A stretch of 64,000 nt of DNA from Mycobacterium sp. 4858 (GTDB taxonomy: Bacteria; Actinomycetota; Actinomycetes; Mycobacteriales; Mycobacteriaceae). Position numbers and translations under genes: made by a program. Below the pieces are notes generated by a model, which made no database searches, had not been told where the DNA came from, and saw only the letters and a list, made by a program, of their open reading frames with translations. The stretch spans positions 2,477,092-2,541,091 of the forward strand of contig NZ_LT968776.1 of NCBI RefSeq assembly GCF_900240975.1, in the 5' to 3' direction. Position 1 is the stretch's first letter. Each line of letters opens with the position of its first letter. Shown one piece after another: positions 59,501-64,000 of the stretch.

Positions 59501-59776
59501 CTGTCCACCGTGGTCCAGGGCGGTTTCGTGCTGGGCACGGGTCTGCTGCTGGATACGTTTTTGCTGCGGACGGTGACGGTGCCCGCGATCGCCGTCCTGG
59601 TCGGGCGGGCGAACTGGTGGCGGCCATCGCTGCGGGCGGCCGCGGGACGATGGTCGTTGCGGCAGCACCGCGGCCCGGTCAAACGCAAGCCGCTGCTGCC
59701 CGACGAAGCGAAGTCACCGGCGTGGACGGCCGAGCAGCTGGTCGGCTTTTCGCCGCACGACGGGCTCAGGCTCTAG
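56558..59776 (+). CDS. mmpL8: MmpL8-type RND lipid exporter
   Basis: MmpL8 exports the sulfolipid precursor across the inner membrane. The ATG at 56558 gives 1072 residues (MRFSMSLAK); a second ATG at 56570 is possible. RND layout: helix 1 near 30-50, first periplasmic domain, helices 2-6 (about 205-355) with GAGTDYAVFLISRYHDY, helix 7 near 400, a large second periplasmic domain (about 430-830, helical hairpin-like), then helices 8-12 with GADYNMLLISRLRE. The Asp-Tyr pairs relay protons. It follows papA1 by 13 bases, the same order as in M. tuberculosis. Confidence 0.93.
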   Translation: MRFSMSLAKTGRDDPVGVFPRLGRLVGRRPWLVIGVWIALAGILALTAPSLEEISQQHPVAILPSDAPVLAATRTMNAAFGEAGLQSIAVVVLSDAKGLTAADEGTYRKLTEALRRDTRDVAMLQDFLATPPLRELLTSKDHQAWMLPVGLPGDLGSPQSKRAYARVAEIVRQTVAGSTLTANLTGPASTVADLNVTGQRDRTRIELAIVVLLFVILFVIYRNPVTMVLPLLTIGMSAVVAQRLVALVGLAGLGIANQTVIFMSGMMVGAGTDYAVFLISRYHDYVRQGVDSDQAVVKALASIGKVIAASAATVAVTFLGMIFTQLGILRTVGPVLGISVAVVFFAAITLLPALLVLAGRRGWIAPRGDLSRSFWRRSGINIVRRPKAHLLASALVLVILAGCAGLARYNYDDRKALPGNVESSVGYAALEKHFSTNLIVPEYLFISSPQDLRTAKALADLEQMAQRVSQVPGVAMVRGITRPTGQSLEQAKTSWQAGEVGDKLDAGSRQIVDHTGDLDRLAGGANLMAGRLGDVRTQVNQAVSAVGGMVDALAALQNIFGGNRALAELDGAERLVNGMRSLGDAIGANANFVADNSDWAHPVLGALDNSPMCSAEPACVNARDELQRLVTARDDGTLGKISELARQLRATQAVQTLAATVSGLRRALSTVIGAMGSLGMGGPGGMRAKITFLQQGTNTLADGSRQLADGVQQLVDQVKKMGFGMGEASAFLLSMKNEATTPAMAGFYIPAQALSYATGEGGKPGALPGGVQGLLGGMSADQLKRLAGAFVSPDGHAMRYLIQTNLDPFSTAAMDQVDAIRAAAQGAQPNTTLADARVSVVGLPVVLKETRDYYDHDLRFIIAMTVCVVLLILIALLRAVVAPLYLIGTVIVSYMSALGIGVIVFQLILGQELHWSVPGLTFVILVAVGADYNMLLISRLREESASGMRSGVIRTVSSTGGVITAAGLIMAASMYGLVFASLSTVVQGGFVLGTGLLLDTFLLRTVTVPAIAVLVGRANWWRPSLRAAAGRWSLRQHRGPVKRKPLLPDEAKSPAWTAEQLVGFSPHDGLRL

Positions 59777-59782
59777 CCGGCA

Positions 59783-60874
59783 CTACTTCTTGGCTTTGAC
59801 CACGGCGCGGACGAGCTTCGGCAGCAGACCCTTGCCGCCCCTGCCGAGCCCGGGCCCCGGGGTGATGGTTCGGGCCAGGTTGGCGACCGCGAACGAGTTG
59901 GTGGCCAGGTTGATTCCGGCGCTCGCACCGCGGACGGGCCAGGAGACGGCGGAGATGATCGTCGGGATGTGGGCGAGGCCGTTGATCATCTGGACGGGGT
60001 CGTGCGCGGGGCCCGGGTCGTAGGCCCTGTCGATCAACGGCCGCAGCGCCGCGTCGATCGGGCCGACCGCCTCGGGGGGCATGCCCGCCCCGTCGACCAG
60101 CGCCCGGGCCAGCGGCAGCTCGGCGTTACGGATGAAATACGTCGTCGACGTGGCGCCCAGGCTGTTGGTCGTCCTCTTGACGTCCCACGGCGCGACGCGG
60201 GAGGGGTCGGAGAACGCCGTGGCGGTGTGGCCGTAATATCCCCCGGCCGCAACGGCATTCAGGTCGGCCAGCAGATTGCCGGGGTGGTTGGGTGGGTCGG
60301 AGAACGGGTCGTACTGGCCGACGATGTTGATCGTGTCGTACTGGCTCTCCACCGGAGCCGGGACCGTGTAGTCGATGATCGGCACATGCGTCCCCGGCCC
60401 GAACGCCTGATAGAGCAGGTTGTTGGGGTTGCCGGCCTTGATGAACGTGAGCTGATTCGGCGGCGGTGCGGTCGGATCGTGCGCCAGGCGCGCCTGCTCG
60501 CGGTCGAGCGCCAGCGTGCCCTGGGACAGGCCGGCCACCGAGATGGGACCTTCGGTGTTGCGGATCGCGGCGTCGAGGTTGTTCGCCCCGGTGTTCACGG
60601 AGCTGTTGACGGTCGGCGAATTCAGCCCGGTGACCGGCCAGAAGCTGCCGGGATAGGGCACGACGCGCCGGACGGCGGCGGGACTGTAATAGTTCTCGTC
60701 GATCTGCGGCTGCATCGACGGGTCGAAGTGATACAGCGACCTGAGCGGGCCATACGGGGAGGGCTCCGTTCCGGGCACTATCAGCGCGGTGTCGGCGCCG
60801 GCGACGCCGTCATCGAAAACCGTTGTGCACGTCAGCATTCCCACGGCGACGGCCCCGACGAGCAGTTTGTTCAC
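59783..60874 (-). CDS. chp1: Chp1-type PE-PPE-domain hydrolase/acyltransferase
   Basis: Chp1 is the membrane-anchored serine enzyme that completes sulfolipid-1 by transesterifying acyl chains outside the inner membrane. The 363-residue product has an N-terminal hydrophobic leader (LLVGAVAVGMLTCTTVF), then an alpha/beta-hydrolase PE-PPE domain with nucleophile motif GLSQG near 115 and text IVGQYDPFSDPPNHPGNLLA, and a basic tail (LLPKLVRAVVKAKK). Like chp1 in M. tuberculosis it is convergent with mmpL8. It shares a strand with sap, which lies 41 bases upstream. Confidence 0.9.
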   Translation of the reverse strand: MNKLLVGAVAVGMLTCTTVFDDGVAGADTALIVPGTEPSPYGPLRSLYHFDPSMQPQIDENYYSPAAVRRVVPYPGSFWPVTGLNSPTVNSSVNTGANNLDAAIRNTEGPISVAGLSQGTLALDREQARLAHDPTAPPPNQLTFIKAGNPNNLLYQAFGPGTHVPIIDYTVPAPVESQYDTINIVGQYDPFSDPPNHPGNLLADLNAVAAGGYYGHTATAFSDPSRVAPWDVKRTTNSLGATSTTYFIRNAELPLARALVDGAGMPPEAVGPIDAALRPLIDRAYDPGPAHDPVQMINGLAHIPTIISAVSWPVRGASAGINLATNSFAVANLARTITPGPGLGRGGKGLLPKLVRAVVKAKK

Positions 60875-60915
60875 GAACTCTCCTCGGGCCTGTCGGTCGA
60901 GCTATAGCAGGGATG

Positions 60916-61647
60916 CTACCCCGCGCCGGCGCCGGTCAGTCCGAGGACGAGCATGAAGCAGCCGCCTGCCGCGACCAGGACGGCGACGTCGCGGTGGCCG
61001 CGGGATCGCAGCCAGGTTTGCAGCGCGGCCATGGCGGCCCGCGTCTTCTGCGGCGCGGCCAGGTAACCGATCAGGGGGATCTCGGCCACGGTGAATGCCA
61101 CCAGGTTGAAGGCCAGCAGGGCCTGAACCTGGGCGACCGGGGCGGCATGCGAGGCCAGGATGGCCGCCATCGAGCCCATGTAGTTCGCCGACGGCAGCGA
61201 CGCGCCCATCCCGCTGACCGCCGCCACGGTGAGGGAGTCGCCGCGCAAGAACACGCGTGCGCGGTCGGCCAGCCGCTGCCGGGCGTTCGGCGCCGCCCGA
61301 TCCAGCAGGACAAGGCCTCCGCCACCGCCGGCCGCCGCGTCGACGGGGCGGGCGACCCTGCGCAGTGACCAACTCGTGAACAACACCAGCGCGATCAGCA
61401 AAGCGACCACCCCGGAAGCGATCTGGACCTCCGCGACGCTCAGATGGCCCACGACCGGCGCGGCCCGCAGGACGAAGAGCACCACGAGACCAGCGCCGAC
61501 CCCCAGGGCGAATCCCCCGCACAAGAACACCAGCAGCTGCAAGAGCGGGCGCCGCCTGCTGAGCAGCAGGATCACCAAGCCGAGCCGTATCGGTTCGAAG
61601 ATCACCGAGCCGGCCAACACCAGCACGGTGATCCACATGCTGGGCAA
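60916..61647 (-). CDS. sap: Sap, sulfolipid-addressing membrane protein (GAP family)
   Basis: Sap is an integral membrane protein that aids sulfolipid transport together with MmpL8. The 243-residue product has about six helices: near 5-28, 35-62, 70-92, 135-160, 168-195 and 218-240, separated by a Gly-rich loop near 105-115. The GAP-family pattern is present (FEPIRLGLVILLLSRRRPLL; SANYMGSMAAILASHAAPVA; FTVAEIPLIGYL). It sits between chp1 and papA2 as in the M. tuberculosis sulfolipid locus. Confidence 0.9.
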   Translation of the reverse strand: MPSMWITVLVLAGSVIFEPIRLGLVILLLSRRRPLLQLLVFLCGGFALGVGAGLVVLFVLRAAPVVGHLSVAEVQIASGVVALLIALVLFTSWSLRRVARPVDAAAGGGGGLVLLDRAAPNARQRLADRARVFLRGDSLTVAAVSGMGASLPSANYMGSMAAILASHAAPVAQVQALLAFNLVAFTVAEIPLIGYLAAPQKTRAAMAALQTWLRSRGHRDVAVLVAAGGCFMLVLGLTGAGAG

Positions 61648-62079
61648 CCGTACCGGACGCGGCCCGGGCCCGTCCGGAAACCCGCCCGGCCGACACCGTC
61701 AGCCGCTGAACTCCCGCGGGGACGGCAAATCTCGGTACCTTGTGTTCAGTCGGGCGTAATTCAGGCGTAACGCCCCACGGGGTTTCACAGCGCGGCTCCC
61801 AGCCAGAGCGGTTATGCTGAAGTTTCCCGCAGCTGAACCTGCGGCTGGAGAAATCCTGGGGGCGGCCGGACCTGCCGGTTCGGTGCCCGCCGTTATTTGG
61901 TGTCCACCAAAGGGTTTCGTGGAGGAGCGTGACCACGTTCAGCCGCGGCCAGCAGCGGGCGCGCCGGCAGCTCGGCTCCGTGGCATCGGCGCGGACGGTA
62001 GGTTGCCGGAAGCATCGCTTGGTGGGCCGCTCAGCTTGGGCTATGCCGAGCCGAATAGCGCGGAGGTGCAGGGTTTTCA
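61648..62079. other. Intergenic region between sap and papA2
   Basis: About 430 bases between divergent sap and papA2 with no supported gene. It must contain promoters for both directions. Short frames inside are unconserved. A GGCGTAA pair (around 61754 and 61764) is the only local repeat I noticed; I cannot assign it to a regulator. Confidence 0.4.
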
Positions 62080-63510
62080 GTGTTTGGCATAACGACACTC
62101 CGGGACTGGACACCGCAAGCAAGCCCCGTCGTCTGCTGGCATGCTTCCCCCGCAGCGAAGGCGAAAGCCGCAGAAGCGCCGGTCAGCCCGGTGCCACCCA
62201 GCTATCAGCAAACGCAACATCTTCGGCGCTACCGCGATCACGCCGCCCGGGGCCTGGACATGTCGCGCTTGATGATCTTCACCTGGGACGTCCCGGGCCG
62301 CTGTGACATCCGCGCGATGAATTACGCGGTCAACGCGCACATCCGTCGACACGACACGTACCACAGCTGGTTCGAGTACCGCGATGCGCGCCATATCGTG
62401 CGGCACACGATCGCCGACCCGGCAGACATCGAACTGGTCCCGATGGAGCACGGGCGACTGACGCCGGAGGAGTTGCGCGAGCACATCTCCACCCCGCAAC
62501 CGCTGCAGTGGGACTGCTTCTTCTTCGGGGTGGTGCAGGGCGACGATCACTTCACCTTCTACGCGAGCATCGCCCACCTGTGCGTCGACCCGATGATCGT
62601 CGGCGTCCTCTTCACGGAGATCCACCTGATGTACGCGGCCCTGGTCGGCGGCGACGCACCGGTCGACCTCCCGGAGGCCGGCCGGTACGGGGATTACTGC
62701 GTCCGGCAGCGGGAGGAGATGGACGCGTTGACGGCCGACTCCCCCGAGGTGCGCGCATGGATGGATTTCGCCTCCGGCAACGGTGGCACGCTGCCGTACT
62801 TTCCGCTACCCCTCGGCGACCTCGCGGTGCCCTACGCCGGAAAGCTCGTCACCGAGACGCTGCTGGACGAGCGGCAGACGGAGCGGTTCGAGCGGGCCTG
62901 CGTCGCCGCGGGCGCTCGGTTCAGCGGCGGGGTGTTCGGTTGCGCCGGCCTCACGCACCGTCACTTGACCGGCGCTGATTCGTTTTCCGTGGTGACCACC
63001 ACCGACACGCGCAGGACGCCGACGGAATTGATGACGACGGGCTGGTTCACCGGCTTGGTTCCGGTCACCGTCGGCGTCGGTGCGGGCCTGTTCGAGGACG
63101 CGGCGCGCTCCGCGCAGACGTCCTTCGACTCTGGCATCGAATTGGCGATCGTGCCGTTCGACCGGGTGCTGGAGCTGGCGCCCCCGGAGGCCGGGCTGGG
63201 CAGGCCACGGCCCGGCAACTTCGTGATGTCTTTCCTGGACGCGAGCATCGCCCCACTGTCGTCAGTTGCCAACTCGGACTTGAACTTTCGGATCTACGAC
63301 GAGGGCAGGGTCTCCCACCAGGTCTCCTTGTGGGTGATTCGCCTCCAGCACGAGACCAAGGTGACGGTGCTGTTCCCCGACAACCCGGCCGCCCGCGAAT
63401 CGGTGGGCCGCTACATCGACGCGATGAGGTCGGCTTACGTCCGGGTCGCCGACGGCGGGCGCAGCCAGCCCTTTGCGCACACACGCGCGCCGCTATCCGC
63501 GCTGACTTAG
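62080..63510 (+). CDS. papA2: PapA2, trehalose-2-sulfate acyltransferase
   Basis: PapA2 puts the first (palmitoyl-type) chain on trehalose-2-sulfate in sulfolipid synthesis. The 476-residue product is very close to Rv3820c (MFGITTLRDWTPQASPVVCW; MSRLMIFTWDVPGRCDIRAM; NFVMSFLDASIAPLSSVANS). The active site reads AHLCVDP near residue 168: His and Asp of HxxxD kept, with Pro after Asp as in the M. tuberculosis enzyme. The structural segment TTGWFTGLVPVTVGVG is near 325. Its last 18 bases overlap the convergent Rv3819-like gene. Confidence 0.95.
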   Translation: MFGITTLRDWTPQASPVVCWHASPAAKAKAAEAPVSPVPPSYQQTQHLRRYRDHAARGLDMSRLMIFTWDVPGRCDIRAMNYAVNAHIRRHDTYHSWFEYRDARHIVRHTIADPADIELVPMEHGRLTPEELREHISTPQPLQWDCFFFGVVQGDDHFTFYASIAHLCVDPMIVGVLFTEIHLMYAALVGGDAPVDLPEAGRYGDYCVRQREEMDALTADSPEVRAWMDFASGNGGTLPYFPLPLGDLAVPYAGKLVTETLLDERQTERFERACVAAGARFSGGVFGCAGLTHRHLTGADSFSVVTTTDTRRTPTELMTTGWFTGLVPVTVGVGAGLFEDAARSAQTSFDSGIELAIVPFDRVLELAPPEAGLGRPRPGNFVMSFLDASIAPLSSVANSDLNFRIYDEGRVSHQVSLWVIRLQHETKVTVLFPDNPAARESVGRYIDAMRSAYVRVADGGRSQPFAHTRAPLSALT

Positions 63511-63828
63511 CAACGCGTCCAGGAGTGCGGTGAACTCTTCCGGCCGTGCCGGCGTGAAGGCGGGCCGGGGCCGAATCCCCGGCACGTCCAAGGTGATCAA
63601 CGTCGATTTGAACGGTCTGCCGACGTCCAGTGGCAGCCAGCGACGGAAGTCGGAGCTGCCCCAGATCCGGAACCGTTGGGTGAACAATCCCAGCCACTCG
63701 GCCTTGTATCCCCGGACGGTTTCCAGCGCAATGACTTTCGAGGTTCCCGAAGGAAAGTGGTAGCGGCGCAACGTGATCGCCGCACGGTCCAGCTGGACCA
63801 GGCCGTCGTCGTAGGACTGGCCGCTCAT
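63493..63828 (-). CDS. Conserved PH-like small protein (Rv3819 type)
   Basis: A 111-residue protein from the ATG giving MSGQSYDDGLVQLDRAAITL, the length recalled for Rv3819. It is beta-rich (ITLRRYHFPSGTSKVIALET, FRIWGSSDFRRWLPLDVGRP, STLITLDVPGIRPRPAFTPA), a pattern like PH-domain proteins of actinobacteria. Its ATG overlaps the stop of the Rieske-protein gene by 4 bases, so the two are coupled and may act together. Function unknown. Confidence 0.83.
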   Translation of the reverse strand: MSGQSYDDGLVQLDRAAITLRRYHFPSGTSKVIALETVRGYKAEWLGLFTQRFRIWGSSDFRRWLPLDVGRPFKSTLITLDVPGIRPRPAFTPARPEEFTALLDALLSQRG

Positions 63829-64000
63829 GCCCGTGAACTTCGCAGCTGGTGGCCCCGCGCGGTCAGGCAGTGCCCGTCGTCCAATCGCCACTGCCAGCCA
63901 TGCAGGTTGCAGGTCAACGTGTTGCCCTCGACCACACCGAATTTCGAGAGGTCGGCCTTCAGATGTGGGCAGCGCCGCTGGATTTCCCAGCCGTCCAGCG
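63825..64000 (-). CDS. Rieske iron-sulfur protein, C-terminal end (Rv3818 type), partial
   Basis: The frame enters from the window edge and ends at the TGA overlapping the next gene. The visible 58 residues carry a Rieske [2Fe-2S] half-motif pair: RRCPHLKADLS (CxH) and TCNLHGWQWRLDDG (CxxH). In M. tuberculosis Rv3818 joins a metallo-hydrolase-like N-terminal region to a C-terminal Rieske domain, and only the latter is seen here. The stop-start overlap indicates translational coupling with the Rv3819-like gene. Confidence 0.85.
   Translation of the reverse strand, partial: LDGWEIQRRCPHLKADLSKFGVVEGNTLTCNLHGWQWRLDDGHCLTARGHQLRSSRA

Noticed and set aside
1..64000. tRNA or rRNA genes, insertion sequences, prophage genes
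   Set aside because: I saw no tRNA-like cloverleaf with a TTCGA-type loop and CCA-like end, no rRNA, no transposase, and no integrase or structural phage genes.

Overview
This is mycobacterial DNA: high GC throughout, ESX-1 type VII secretion genes, PE/PPE-family proteins, WhiB regulators, EthA/EthR, EspR, F420-dependent enzyme families and the PapA/MmpL/Chp/Sap lipid genes. Gene order follows Mycobacterium tuberculosis from about Rv3876 down to Rv3818, so the window reads a near-origin segment of that chromosome in the opposite sense. Several differences (no PE35, no bfrB, no pks2, an extra whiB6 copy, extra regulators) point to a slow-growing non-tuberculous species. I cannot name the species. 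All Rv comparisons are from memory of the families, not from a search.

Layout. 57-260: start of espI, cut by foreign sequence. 362-12920: the ESX-1 operon on the minus strand, read espE-espF-espG1-espH-eccA1-eccB1-eccCa1-eccCb1-PPE68-esxB-esxA. 13601-15753: a helix-turn-helix regulator divergent from two tandem whiB6-like genes. 15850-18136: F420-type nitroreductase, NmrA-like reductase and an ECF41-like sigma factor around a palindrome. 18133-19223: a MinD-like ATPase (Rv3860 type) broken by foreign sequence. 19792-25846: glutamate synthase gltBD. 25995-30878: small protein, luciferase-like oxidoreductase, membrane proteins, an orphan PPE gene with an unusual C-terminal half, and a PHP-domain protein. 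31029-34607: DNA polymerase IV, ethR and ethA. 34604-39937: rraA-like, hns-like, copC/ycnI, Rv3850-like, espR, Rv3847-like, sodA. 40098-49662: small membrane protein, DnaA-box cluster, glpQ1, LCP protein, iron-regulated gene, pheA, gpm2, a metallopeptidase-like protein, serS. 49846-54933: an accessory block of four regulators, a methyltransferase, a frameshifted decarboxylase and a FAD amine oxidase/desaturase. 55102-63510: a sulfolipid-type locus papA1-mmpL8-chp1-sap-papA2. The window ends in the 3' end of a Rieske protein.

How the genes connect. EspR and WhiB6 are regulators of ESX-1 output, so the window holds the secretion machine and several of its controllers. The papA1/mmpL8/chp1/sap/papA2 set acylates, exports and finishes a trehalose lipid, but the polyketide synthase that normally sits beside papA1 is missing. 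Legible operators include the EthR site between ethR and ethA, overlapping IdeR boxes before the Rv3839-like gene, two matching TGACAAAA dyads flanking a tetR, and GTTAC/GTAAC half-sites at two oxidoreductase/regulator loci.

The most important caution is technical. Two stretches (57-125 on the minus strand and 18984-19059 on the plus strand) match Illumina Nextera read-through adapter followed by a homopolymer. They interrupt espI and the Rv3860-like gene, so the sequence there is an assembly artefact, and nearby frameshifts or missing genes should be checked against reads before being interpreted biologically.
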